Assembly: GCA_018991295.1 (NCBI GenBank)
Contig: JAGKSZ010000016.1
Span: 1 to 18,340 of the forward strand
DNA: 18,340 nt
DNA from: Porphyrobacter sp.
GTDB lineage: Bacteria > Pseudomonadota > Alphaproteobacteria > Sphingomonadales > Sphingomonadaceae
Direction: 5' to 3'
Shown here piece by piece: positions 6,916 to 14,040 of the stretch. Both the position numbers and the translations under genes were made by a program. Below the pieces are notes generated by a model that was not told where the DNA came from, ran no database searches, and was given only the letters and a program-made list of their open reading frames with translations. Position 1 is the first letter of the stretch. Every line of letters starts with the position of its first letter.

Positions 6916-7779
6916 CTATTTGGCGGGTTTGCTTTCGGCAATTGCCGGGCGCAGGGTGGTCCACGCACGGTCGCCGCGCAGGCTGGAGAACCAGCTGGCC
7001 GGGTTCCAGGTGGTCGAGCCATCGAGGCTGAAGGTGATGAACTCCGCGCGCCCGCCGATATTGGCCAGCGGCACCGCCCCGCCAAGCCCGCGCGGCAGCG
7101 GCGCACGGCTATCGGCGGACAGATCGCGGTTGTCGCCCATCACGAACACAGCATCGGCGGGCACCTTGTAGGGGCCGAAATTGTCGAGCTCCTGGTTCAT
7201 GTAATCGATCGTCAGGAAGGTCGCGCCATTGGGGAAGGTTTCGCGCCATGTCGGCGGATCGAAATAGTCCTGCCCGTCCTTGTCCACGCGGCGGAACTGT
7301 TCGTAGGCATCGAGGCAGGGGTGCTGCCCGGCCGAATCCTCGCACATCAGATCAGGCTCGAACGGCAGGCGCACAGGCGGCACCACTTCGCGCTTGATGG
7401 GCGTGCCATTGAGGATGATCTGCCCGGCGCGCACTTCGATGGTATCGCCGGGCAGGGCGACCACGCGCTTGATGTAATCCTCGTCACGTTCCGGATGCAC
7501 GGGGATGACGATGTCGCCATATTCGGGCTGTGCAGGCCAGATGCGGGTCGAAGAGCGCGGCAGCAGGTGGAAGCTGGCCGAGGCCCATGACCAGCCATAG
7601 GGATATTTGCTCACCACCAGCCTGTCGCCCACCCACAAGGTCGGCATCATCGAGGTGGAGGGGATGTAGAACGGCTTGGCCACAAGGCTATGGAACGCCA
7701 GCACCGCCAGCAGCATGATGGCAAGGCCGCGCACTTCGGCAAACCAGTTGATCTTTTCAGGCGTTTGGCTGTCGGTCAC
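6916..7779 (-). CDS. lepB: Signal peptidase I
   Basis: Type I signal peptidase removes signal peptides from exported preproteins at the outer face of the inner membrane. The 287-aa protein has one N-terminal membrane segment (about 17-34). Box B is IPSTSMMPTL with nucleophile Ser43, box D is YIKRVVALPGD with general base Lys104, and box E is MGDNRDLSADSR. The start codon is GTG (7777-7779), 23 nt after acpS; there is no nearby in-frame ATG before the membrane segment, and the upstream GAAAG is only a weak ribosome site. The insertion between Lys104 and box E (about 125-210) holds two Cys in the segment MCEDSAGQHPC, a possible disulfide. In many alphaproteobacteria lepB is followed by rnc and era; here the next gene is a DUF3089 hydrolase. 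Confidence 0.95.
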   Translation of the reverse strand: MTDSQTPEKINWFAEVRGLAIMLLAVLAFHSLVAKPFYIPSTSMMPTLWVGDRLVVSKYPYGWSWASASFHLLPRSSTRIWPAQPEYGDIVIPVHPERDEDYIKRVVALPGDTIEVRAGQIILNGTPIKREVVPPVRLPFEPDLMCEDSAGQHPCLDAYEQFRRVDKDGQDYFDPPTWRETFPNGATFLTIDYMNQELDNFGPYKVPADAVFVMGDNRDLSADSRAPLPRGLGGAVPLANIGGRAEFITFSLDGSTTWNPASWFSSLRGDRAWTTLRPAIAESKPAK

Positions 7780-7802
7780 GGGCGGGCTTTCAGTGGGGCC
7801 GG

Positions 7803-8204
7803 TTACAGAGGGATGGCTTCGATGATCACGAAGGCCTGCGCCCAGGGGTGATCATCGGTAAGGGTCAGGTGGATGCGCGCCTCATGGCCTGTCGGCGTCA
7901 TTTCTTCAAGCCGCAAAGCCGCCCCGCCGGTCAGCGCCAGCGTCGGCGCGCCCGATGGAGCGTTTACCACGCCAATGTCCTTCATGAACACGCCGCGCTT
8001 GAACCCGGTGCCGACCGCCTTTGAAAACGCCTCCTTGGCTGCGAACCGCTTGGCGTAGGTGCCGGCAATGGTGAAGGGGCGGCGGCGGGCCTTGGCGATT
8101 TCGATGGGCGTGAACACCCGGTTCTCGAACCGCTCGCCATAGCGGGCCAGCGAATTCGCGATCCGTTCAATGTTGCAGAGGTCGGAGCCCATGCCGATGA
8201 TCAC
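7803..8204 (-). CDS. acpS: Holo-[acyl-carrier-protein] synthase
   Basis: AcpS transfers 4'-phosphopantetheine from CoA to the conserved serine of apo-ACP, activating fatty acid synthesis. At 133 aa the length is typical. The magnesium-binding residues are visible: Asp8 in MGSDLCNIERI and Glu58 in RFAAKEAFSKAVGTG (53-67). The start is GTG at 8202-8204, giving the N-terminus MIIGMGSDL that the family usually has, and a perfect GGAGG lies 6 nt upstream; the internal ATG at 8190-8192 would put that site too far away. The gene follows the hairpin-rich intercistronic region and precedes lepB by 23 nt. The pdxJ-acpS-lepB grouping is common in proteobacteria. Confidence 0.95.
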   Translation of the reverse strand: MIIGMGSDLCNIERIANSLARYGERFENRVFTPIEIAKARRRPFTIAGTYAKRFAAKEAFSKAVGTGFKRGVFMKDIGVVNAPSGAPTLALTGGAALRLEEMTPTGHEARIHLTLTDDHPWAQAFVIIEAIPL

Positions 8205-8210
8205 GTCAAA

Positions 8211-8215
8211 CCTCC
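8211..8215 (-). promoter_or_regulatory. Strong Shine-Dalgarno that fixes the acpS GTG start
   Basis: The minus-strand sequence GGAGG lies 6 nt before the GTG at 8202-8204. It is the best ribosome site for this gene and supports GTG over the later in-frame ATG. Confidence 0.8.
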
Positions 8216-8231
8216 GACGTATATGCTGGAT

Positions 8232-8325
8232 CGGTCGCGCAGCGACCGCAAGGCCGACTGGCCGCTCGCAGCGACGCGACCTTCAGGTCGCATGAGCGAG
8301 GATATCGCCCGGCGGAGGCCGGGCG
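8232..8325. repeat. Cluster of GC-rich inverted repeats between the 94-aa gene and acpS
   Basis: Four hairpins sit within 94 nt. The first is 8232-8248, CGGTCGC/GCGACCG with a 3-nt loop. The second is GGCC/GGCC at 8252-8263 with loop gact. The third is a nested pair: CGCTC (8263-8267) with GAGCG (8294-8298), enclosing GCGACC (8276-8281)/GGTCGC (8286-8291). The fourth is an 8-bp stem CGCCCGGC/GCCGGGCG at 8306-8325. The 9-mer CGCAGCGAC is directly repeated at 8238-8246 and 8267-8275. The arms of the first and third hairpins are interchangeable, so alternative foldings are possible. No T-run follows the stems on either strand, so this is not a clear intrinsic terminator. It looks like a dispersed REP-like element or an mRNA processing/stability element in the operon; copy number elsewhere cannot be judged from this window. 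Confidence 0.6.
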
Positions 8326-8328
8326 CAA

Positions 8329-8613
8329 TCAACGAAACGCCCTGATTATCACGGCCACCAGCAGGCCCACGGCAACCACGTGGAGCATTACCTGCGCCTT
8401 GAACAATGGGTGCGCGAAATCGCCCTTGGCAACCCGGCCTGCGCCAACGAAGCCGAAGATCATCAGCGCCAGCCAGCCCACTGCAAACACCCGCATCACG
8501 CCCGTATTGAGCGCAAAGCCCAGAAACCCCACCGCCAGCAGGAACAGCGCGGCCGCGCCCAAGGCCCAGCGTTTCTGTTCCCCGGTGAGGGGCGGGAGGT
8601 CAGACGAATTCAC
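8329..8613 (-). CDS. Small hypothetical membrane protein, three predicted helices
   Basis: A 94-aa protein I do not recognise. Hydrophobic segments lie at about residues 16-36, 39-58 and 71-91; the N-terminus is polar with a short Pro-containing tail, and a basic/Gly loop (GRVAKGDF) joins helices 2 and 3. The start is GTG at 8611-8613, overlapping the pdxJ stop as GTGA (4 bp), which indicates translational coupling. A weak GAGG lies 4 nt upstream of the start. No catalytic motif is visible. Position and tight coupling to pdxJ support a real gene. A hairpin begins just after its stop codon. Confidence 0.72.
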   Translation of the reverse strand: MNSSDLPPLTGEQKRWALGAAALFLLAVGFLGFALNTGVMRVFAVGWLALMIFGFVGAGRVAKGDFAHPLFKAQVMLHVVAVGLLVAVIIRAFR

Positions 8614-9353
8614 CGGGCCTCATCCATAAGCTCGCGCATCCGGCGGATCGCGTTTTCGAGGCCCACAAACACCGCCTCGCCGATCAGATAGTGGCCGATG
8701 TTGAGTTCCGCGATCTGGGGGATGGCGGCGATCGGCTGGACATTGTCGAAGGTGAGGCCGTGGCCGGCGTGCGGCTCGATCCCGTTCTTGGCGGCGAGCG
8801 CTGCCATATCGGTGATGCGGCGCAGTTCGCGGGTCACGCGTTCTGCGTCCCCATCAAGAAAGGCATGGGCATATTCGCCGGTGTGGAATTCCACCACCGG
8901 AGCGCCCAAACGCAGCGCGGCGTCCAATTGCCGCTCGTCCGCTTCGATGAACAGCGAGACACGGATGCCCGCGGCGCGCAGTTCCTCGCAGATGGGCACC
9001 AGCGTGTTGTGCATGCCCGCCGCATCCAGCCCGCCTTCGGTGGTGCGTTCTTCGCGCTTTTCAGGGACGATGCAGGCGGCGTGGGGCTTGTGACGGAGCG
9101 CGATGGCGAGCATTTCGGGCGTGGCGGCCATTTCGAGGTTCAATGGCAGGTTGGTTGCCGCCTGAATGCGGGCCAAATCCTCATCGCGGATATGGCGGCG
9201 ATCTTCGCGCAGGTGTGCGGTGATGCCATCGCCGCCGACTGCGGCGACAATCTCGGCCGCGCGCACCGGGTCCGGGTGGTCGCCCCCGCGGGCGTTGCGG
9301 ATCGTGGCGACGTGATCGATGTTGACGCCTAATCTGAGATGGGAAGGGGTCAT
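8610..9353 (-). CDS. pdxJ: Pyridoxine 5'-phosphate synthase
   Basis: PdxJ condenses 1-deoxy-D-xylulose 5-phosphate with 3-amino-2-oxopropyl phosphate (made by PdxA) to give pyridoxine 5'-phosphate, the closing step of the DXP-dependent vitamin B6 route. The 247-aa TIM-barrel protein has typical length and shows VNIDHVATIRNAR (10-22), GGDGITAHLREDRRHI (40-55), LNLEMA with Glu74, VEFHTGEYA and the phosphate-binding region EPHAGHGLT. The start ATG at 9351-9353 overlaps the stop of the upstream hydrolase gene (ATGA), with a GGAG ribosome site 5 nt upstream; the stop overlaps the start of the downstream membrane protein. Identity is very secure. Confidence 0.96.
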   Translation of the reverse strand: MTPSHLRLGVNIDHVATIRNARGGDHPDPVRAAEIVAAVGGDGITAHLREDRRHIRDEDLARIQAATNLPLNLEMAATPEMLAIALRHKPHAACIVPEKREERTTEGGLDAAGMHNTLVPICEELRAAGIRVSLFIEADERQLDAALRLGAPVVEFHTGEYAHAFLDGDAERVTRELRRITDMAALAAKNGIEPHAGHGLTFDNVQPIAAIPQIAELNIGHYLIGEAVFVGLENAIRRMRELMDEAR

Positions 9354-10426
9354 TTCGTCTCCACCGGGCAGGCGGCAGCGGCAAGCAGATCATGGGCAAA
9401 CCCGCTCCCCTGCCACACCTCGCCAAAATCGAAGGGCTTTTCCTGTGAGAAGGCAACAACCGCCATTTGCTTGTCCGGCAGGATGAAGTTGCGCACCTGC
9501 ACAGCGCCAATATCGCCCCGGCGCTCGACGATCTTCACCGGCGCAGCGCAGCCCTTCAAGGGCACTTCGAACACCCATTGGCCCAGCGCCATGTAGCCCA
9601 GTTCGGGATCGCCCCGCCACATTTCGGCCAGCGCGTCGGGGCCTAGCAATTGCCCGCGCATCAAAGCTATGTCGATGGCAAGGATATCGTCCGGCTCGCC
9701 ATAAAGTCCGGCCGATGCGCCATAGGCTGACAGGTCGACCACCTCCTCGCGCACGCCGTCAATGAAGCCCCAGCGGGTGAATTGCTCACCCGGATAGGCG
9801 CCTGCAAATTCAAAGCCGAGCGGCCCGGCGATATCGCGCATGAACAGCTTGTCCCAGCCAAGGCCTGTGACCGCTTCGAGCACCGCGCCCAGCACCATGT
9901 AATCGCAGTTGTTGTAAGCCCACTCGCCCCCCGGCGCGCCTGTGACCGGCCCGGCGCAGAAGCCCGTCACCGGATCGCGGCTGCCCTGAAAGCCCGCTTC
10001 ATAAAAGGCGGGCGTATCGGCAGGGTTGGGCAGGCCTGCGCGGTGCTGGAGCAGGTTGCGCACTGTTGCCGTGCCCGCGTTGGGGGAGCGGAAGGCGGGG
10101 AGGTAGGCTGCCACCGGCTTGTCGAGATCGATGCGGCCTGCTTCAACCTCGCGCATCACGAGGATCGCCACCACCTGTTTGGTGACCGAAGCCCAGCGCC
10201 ATGTCAGGCCATCCGGCCAGCCGCGGCCGGGTTCGGGCAGGAGGCCGGTCCACCCGTAGCGCGGCCCGCCGATCTCCAGATCGTCAAGGCCCTGCGATAT
10301 GGCGATATCGCCTTCGAACCTTGCGCCGTCGATTACGGCACTCACCCGGTTGAAGGGGAACTCTTCCGCCGATGCCGATGCAGGCAGGCTGAAGGCCACA
10401 AGGGCTGCGGCAAGAGTGCGGATCAT
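9350..10426 (-). CDS. Serine hydrolase, class C beta-lactamase/DD-peptidase-like fold
   Basis: A 358-aa exported protein with a signal peptide (1-20, ending ASASA). It belongs to the beta-lactamase-related serine hydrolases: the SxxK motif is SVTK (Ser80, Lys83) in WRWASVTKQVVAIL, the YxN motif is YNN (171-173), and NLLQHRAGLPN (124-134) is the typical intervening stretch. The third motif, usually HxGxxG or KTG, appears only as RRGDIG near the C-terminus, so the expected His/Lys is Arg. Two Cys (C157 in GFCAGP, C174 in NNCDY) could form a disulfide in the periplasm. Family members include esterases, DD-peptidases and beta-lactamases; resistance should not be inferred from fold alone. It lies 8 nt after pyrE and overlaps pdxJ by 4 bp. 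Fold is confident, substrate unknown. Confidence 0.82.
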   Translation of the reverse strand: MIRTLAAALVAFSLPASASAEEFPFNRVSAVIDGARFEGDIAISQGLDDLEIGGPRYGWTGLLPEPGRGWPDGLTWRWASVTKQVVAILVMREVEAGRIDLDKPVAAYLPAFRSPNAGTATVRNLLQHRAGLPNPADTPAFYEAGFQGSRDPVTGFCAGPVTGAPGGEWAYNNCDYMVLGAVLEAVTGLGWDKLFMRDIAGPLGFEFAGAYPGEQFTRWGFIDGVREEVVDLSAYGASAGLYGEPDDILAIDIALMRGQLLGPDALAEMWRGDPELGYMALGQWVFEVPLKGCAAPVKIVERRGDIGAVQVRNFILPDKQMAVVAFSQEKPFDFGEVWQGSGFAHDLLAAAACPVETK

Positions 10427-10434
10427 GGGGGGCG

Positions 10435-11016
10435 CTATTCCTTCCGGCTGCCGGGTTTTGTTACCTCTACGGCTGCCAGCGCCTCGGGGATGCTGTTTTC
10501 GTCATAGGTCGGAAAATCAATGGCGAGCAGCGGATAGAACGGCACGCCCAGATCGACAGAACCGCACGAACGGTCGATGATCGCGCATTCCGCAATCACT
10601 TCGCCGCCCTCGCGCCCCACAGCGGCGATAGCTTCGCGGCTGGAAAGGCCGGTGGTGACGACATCTTCCACCATCAGCACCTTTGCACCCGGCGCAAGGG
10701 CGAACCCGCGGCGCAGGTGGAAGGTTCCTTCGGGACGTTCAAGGAACAGCGCGTCCTTGCCCAGCGCCCGGCCAACCTCGTGACCAATGATGATGCCGCC
10801 CATCGCAGGCGAGACGACGACATCAACCTTTTCAAGCACTTCGGCAGGGATGCCCGCCACCACCGCCTCAGCCAGCCGGGCGGCCCGCGCAGGGTTCATC
10901 AGCACCCGGGCGCATTGCAGATAATGCCCGCTGTGGCGGCCCGAGGAGAGCTTGAAATGGCCTTCCAGCAGCGCGCCCGATTGCCGGAACTCGGCCAGAA
11001 CTTGCTCTTGATTCAT
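10435..11016 (-). CDS. pyrE: Orotate phosphoribosyltransferase
   Basis: PyrE converts orotate and PRPP to orotidine 5'-monophosphate in de novo pyrimidine synthesis. The 193-aa protein has FKLSSGRHSGHYL (21-33), SPAMGGIIIGHEVGRAL (69-85), FLERPEGTFHLRRGFAL (91-107) and the PRPP-binding motif VLMVEDVVTTGLSS (113-126). Length is normal. The start ATG at 11014-11016 has an excellent AAGGAG site (11024-11029) spaced by 7 nt. It is the first gene of the minus-strand run, so the promoter should lie in the 247-nt divergent region. Identity is very secure. Confidence 0.95.
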   Translation of the reverse strand: MNQEQVLAEFRQSGALLEGHFKLSSGRHSGHYLQCARVLMNPARAARLAEAVVAGIPAEVLEKVDVVVSPAMGGIIIGHEVGRALGKDALFLERPEGTFHLRRGFALAPGAKVLMVEDVVTTGLSSREAIAAVGREGGEVIAECAIIDRSCGSVDLGVPFYPLLAIDFPTYDENSIPEALAAVEVTKPGSRKE

Positions 11017-11263
11017 GGACGAACTCCTTGGGAAATTTAGGGAATGGCACCGACTTGCGCGAGCGGCACGGGCCCATGCATAATTTTCTCCCTAGAAGCG
11101 CTTGAGGCCCTCGGCAAGCATCGCTAAGGGCGGGAATGAGGCAGGCCCACAGGGTCGGCCAAACGCTGTGTGTCGCGGGTCCGAGGGGGCCAGACGCGAT
11201 GGGCAGTATGGGATCAGATTCGAACCACTTGGACACATTGTCATGGGTCAGAGGGACACCCGT
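11017..11263. other. Divergent regulatory region between pyrE and coxB
   Basis: This 247-nt region is the longest non-coding stretch. It separates the first gene of the minus-strand run (pyrE) from the first gene of the oxidase operon and so should hold both promoters. It contains the pyrE ribosome site, an AT-richer patch around 11079-11089, a perfect dyad GACA-cat-TGTC at 11232-11242 just before coxB, and a GAGGG site 8 nt before the coxB ATG. No tRNA or convincing riboswitch fold was found. An in-frame reading upstream of coxB extends back to an ATG at 11102, but its sequence lacks protein character and is treated as leader. Confidence 0.55.
11055..11084 (+). promoter_or_regulatory. Weak candidate promoter for the cox operon
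   Basis: TTGCGC (11055-11060) and CATAAT (11079-11084) are spaced by 18 nt. CATAAT is one base from the consensus -10. If real, the coxB mRNA would have a leader of about 170 nt. The -35 match is weak. Confidence 0.25.
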
Positions 11264-12259
11264 ATGAAAAAGCTTTTCCTGGCGGCCGTTGCTGCCGGGC
11301 TCGCGGCATTTGCGCCGCTGAGCGCCGTGGCGCAGGACGCCGCCCCTGCTGCGCCCGTTGCGGCTGAAGCGGCCCCGGCTGCTGCTGCCGCCGCCGATCC
11401 CGCTGCACCGGCGGCCGAGGCAAGCGCCTACACCCCGATGGCCCCGACCAAGGGCAAGGGCATGCCGACGTCCTATCAGGATGATCCGGCCAAGAGCCTG
11501 ACCTTCCAGGATCAGTATTCGGCCAACGGCGAATATGCGCTGTGGATGCACGACATGATCCTGCTTCCGGTGATCACCGCGATCAGCCTGCTGGTGCTGG
11601 GTCTGCTGCTGTATGTGGTGATCCGCTTCAACCGCAAGGCCAACCCGGTCGCCTCCAAGACCACGCACAACACCGCGATCGAAGTGATCTGGACGATTGT
11701 GCCGGTGATCATCCTCGTGATCATCGCCGTTCCCTCGATCACGCTGCTGGCGCGCCAGTATGAAACGCCGCCTGCCGATGCCGTCACCATCAAGGCGACC
11801 GGTTATCAGTGGTACTGGGGTTACGAATATCCCGACCACGGCGGCATCGAAGTCATCTCGAACATGCTCGATGAGGCTGCCGCGCTGAAGGCGGGTGAGC
11901 CGCACCAGCTGGCGGTGGACAAGCGCATGGTCGTGCCCGCAGGCGTTCCGCTGCGCATCCAGACCACCGCGAGCGATGTGATCCACGCCTTTGCCGTGCC
12001 TTCGCTGTGGTTCAAGATGGACGCCGTTCCGGGCCGCCTCAATGAAAAGCTGCTGACCATCAAGGAGCCGGGCGTCTATTACGGCCAGTGTTCCGAACTG
12101 TGCGGCGCGCGTCATGGTTATATGCCGATCGTCGTCGAGGCGCTTCCCCCGGCTGAATTTGCCGCATGGGTGAAGTCGCAGGGCGGCGCGATGCCGGGCG
12201 AAGCGGCTGAGGCCGCGCCCGCTGCCGAAGCTGCGCCCGCAGCAGCGCCGGCCGCCTGA
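11264..12259 (+). CDS. coxB: Cytochrome c oxidase subunit II (CuA site)
   Basis: Subunit II of the aa3-type oxidase receives electrons from cytochrome c at the binuclear CuA centre in the periplasm. The 331-aa precursor has a signal peptide (1-24, AVAQD), an Ala/Pro-rich linker (about 25-56), two membrane helices (about 97-121 and 141-164) and the cupredoxin domain. The aromatic electron-entry motif is YQWYWGYEYP (181-190). All CuA ligands are present: His241, Cys276, Glu278, Cys280, His284 and Met287 (CSELCGARHGYM). After about residue 308 an Ala/Glu/Pro-rich tail follows. The ATG at 11264 is chosen for the signal peptide and GAGGG site; an in-frame ATG lies at 11243. It is the first gene of the operon, 37 nt before coxA. 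Confidence 0.96.
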   Translation: MKKLFLAAVAAGLAAFAPLSAVAQDAAPAAPVAAEAAPAAAAAADPAAPAAEASAYTPMAPTKGKGMPTSYQDDPAKSLTFQDQYSANGEYALWMHDMILLPVITAISLLVLGLLLYVVIRFNRKANPVASKTTHNTAIEVIWTIVPVIILVIIAVPSITLLARQYETPPADAVTIKATGYQWYWGYEYPDHGGIEVISNMLDEAAALKAGEPHQLAVDKRMVVPAGVPLRIQTTASDVIHAFAVPSLWFKMDAVPGRLNEKLLTIKEPGVYYGQCSELCGARHGYMPIVVEALPPAEFAAWVKSQGGAMPGEAAEAAPAAEAAPAAAPAA

Positions 12260-12296
12260 ACCGAACAAAGAACTTGAAGCAGAAGAGTAGCTGATC

Positions 12297-14009
12297 ATGG
12301 CAACCACCGCAGAAGGCTTCGACATTCACCACGATCATGGGCATGACGCCCACGATCATGCGGACCACAAGCCGGGCTTCTTTGCCCGCTGGTTCATGTC
12401 GACCAACCACAAGGACATCGGCACGATGTATCTGATCTTCGCGATCATCGCGGGGATCGTCGGGGGTGCCATTTCGGGCATCATGCGTGTCGAGCTGGCA
12501 GAGCCCGGCATTCAGTACCTCCAGTGGTGGGCCCAGTTCATGGGCGGCGCCAATGATGTGAACACCGCGCTCCACATGTGGAACGTGTTCATCACCGCCC
12601 ACGGCCTGATCATGGTGTTTTTCATGGTCATGCCGGCGATGATCGGCGGTTTTGGCAACTGGTTCGTGCCGCTGATGATCGGCGCGCCGGACATGGCCTT
12701 CCCGCGCATGAATAACGTCAGCTTCTGGCTGACCGTGGCGGGCTTCTTCAGCCTGCTGTTCTCGCTGTTCGTCCCCGGCGGCACCGGCCCCGGCGCGGGC
12801 ACCGGCTGGACCGTTTATGCCCCGCTCTCGACCACCGGCTCGGTTGGCCCTGCGGTCGATTTCGCGATCTTCTCGCTGCACCTTGCGGGCGCAGGCTCGA
12901 TCCTCGGCGCGACCAACTTCATCACCACCATCTTCAACATGCGCGCGCCGGGCATGACCCTGCACAAGATGCCGCTGTTCGTGTGGTCGGTGCTGGTCAC
13001 CGCCTTCCTGCTGCTGCTGGCGCTGCCCGTGCTGGCTGCCGCCATCACCATGCTGCTGACCGACCGCAACTTCGGCACCACCTTCTTCACGCCTGCTGGC
13101 GGCGGCGACCCGGTGCTCTACCAGCACCTGTTCTGGTTCTTCGGTCACCCGGAGGTCTACATCATGATCCTGCCGGGCTTCGGCATGATCTCGCAGATCG
13201 TGGCGACCTTTAGCCGCAAGCCGGTGTTCGGCTACCTCGGCATGGCCTACGCCATGGTTGCCATCGGCGTGGTCGGCTTCATCGTCTGGGCGCACCACAT
13301 GTACACCGTGGGCCTCGACGTGAACACGAAGATGTATTTCACCGCTGCCACCATGGTGATCGCGGTGCCGACCGGCGTGAAGATCTTCAGCTGGATCGCG
13401 ACGATGTGGGGCGGCAGCCTTGAATTCAAGTCGCCGATGGTCTGGTCGCTGGGCTTCATCTTCCTGTTCACCGTGGGCGGCGTCACTGGCGTGGTGCTGG
13501 CCAATGGCGGGATCGACGATAACCTGCACGACACCTACTACGTGGTTGCTCACTTCCACTACGTGCTGTCGATGGGCGCGGTGTTCTCGATGTTCGCCGG
13601 GTTCTACTACTGGTTCCCGAAGATGAGCGGCCGGATGCACTCCGAACTGCTCAGCCACCTGCACTTCTGGACGTTCTTCATCGGCGTGAACGTGATCTTC
13701 TTCCCGCAGCACTTCCTGGGGATGCAGGGCATGCCGCGCCGCTATCCGGACTATGCCGAGGCTTACACCTACTGGCACCAGATCAGCACCCTCGGGTACT
13801 ATATCATGGCCGGTTCGATGCTGTTCTTCTTCGTCAACATCCTCTACGCGCTGGCCGCCGGCAAGAAGGCCGCTGCCAACCCGTGGGGCGAAGGCGCGAC
13901 GACGCTCGAATGGACCCTGCCGAGCCCGCCGCCCTACCACCAGTTCGAAACGCTCCCCGTGATCACGGATGCGCACGACTACCACGATCACCGTCCGGTG
14001 ACGGCCTGA
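12297..14009 (+). CDS. coxA: Cytochrome c oxidase subunit I (aa3 type)
   Basis: The catalytic subunit reduces oxygen to water and pumps protons. It has 570 aa and twelve expected membrane helices. The residues correspond to Paracoccus subunit I with a constant offset of 8: heme a ligands His102 and His421, heme a3 ligand His419, CuB ligands His284, His333 and His334, and the cross-linked Tyr288 in GHPEVY. D-pathway Asp132, Asn139 and Glu286, and K-pathway Lys362, are also present, so this is a complete A1-type heme-copper oxidase. The cytoplasmic N-terminus is His-rich, with seven His between residues 11 and 24, and the C-terminus ends with HDYHDH at 560-565. The start ATG has a weak purine-rich ribosome site (AGAAGAG). 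An 81-nt spacer with a hairpin separates it from ctaB. Confidence 0.98.
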   Translation: MATTAEGFDIHHDHGHDAHDHADHKPGFFARWFMSTNHKDIGTMYLIFAIIAGIVGGAISGIMRVELAEPGIQYLQWWAQFMGGANDVNTALHMWNVFITAHGLIMVFFMVMPAMIGGFGNWFVPLMIGAPDMAFPRMNNVSFWLTVAGFFSLLFSLFVPGGTGPGAGTGWTVYAPLSTTGSVGPAVDFAIFSLHLAGAGSILGATNFITTIFNMRAPGMTLHKMPLFVWSVLVTAFLLLLALPVLAAAITMLLTDRNFGTTFFTPAGGGDPVLYQHLFWFFGHPEVYIMILPGFGMISQIVATFSRKPVFGYLGMAYAMVAIGVVGFIVWAHHMYTVGLDVNTKMYFTAATMVIAVPTGVKIFSWIATMWGGSLEFKSPMVWSLGFIFLFTVGGVTGVVLANGGIDDNLHDTYYVVAHFHYVLSMGAVFSMFAGFYYWFPKMSGRMHSELLSHLHFWTFFIGVNVIFFPQHFLGMQGMPRRYPDYAEAYTYWHQISTLGYYIMAGSMLFFFVNILYALAAGKKAAANPWGEGATTLEWTLPSPPPYHQFETLPVITDAHDYHDHRPVTA

Positions 14010-14040
14010 TCGGCTCCCTGACCGGAGCATAGGACAAGGG

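Noticed and set aside
5791..7590. A 599-codon plus-strand reading frame opposite DUF3089 and lepB
   Set aside because: It is antisense to two genes with clear motifs, has no ribosome site and has shadow-like Arg/Gly/His composition.
9350..10426. Antibiotic-resistance beta-lactamase
   Set aside because: Only the general fold is supported; the third motif is atypical and many proteins of this fold are esterases or peptidases.
11205..11245. tRNA-like GATTCGAACC sequence upstream of coxB
   Set aside because: It resembles a T-loop complement, but the flanking T-stem does not pair and no acceptor or anticodon stem can be built.
11102..11263. An in-frame N-terminal extension of CoxB starting at 11102
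   Set aside because: It would place 54 non-hydrophobic residues before a good signal peptide; the ATG at 11264 has a GAGGG site and fits the family.
10868..12325. A 485-codon minus-strand frame spanning pyrE start, the intergenic region and coxB
   Set aside because: It overlaps the 5' part of pyrE in another frame and the whole of coxB; repetitive Gly/Arg/His composition and no recognisable domain.
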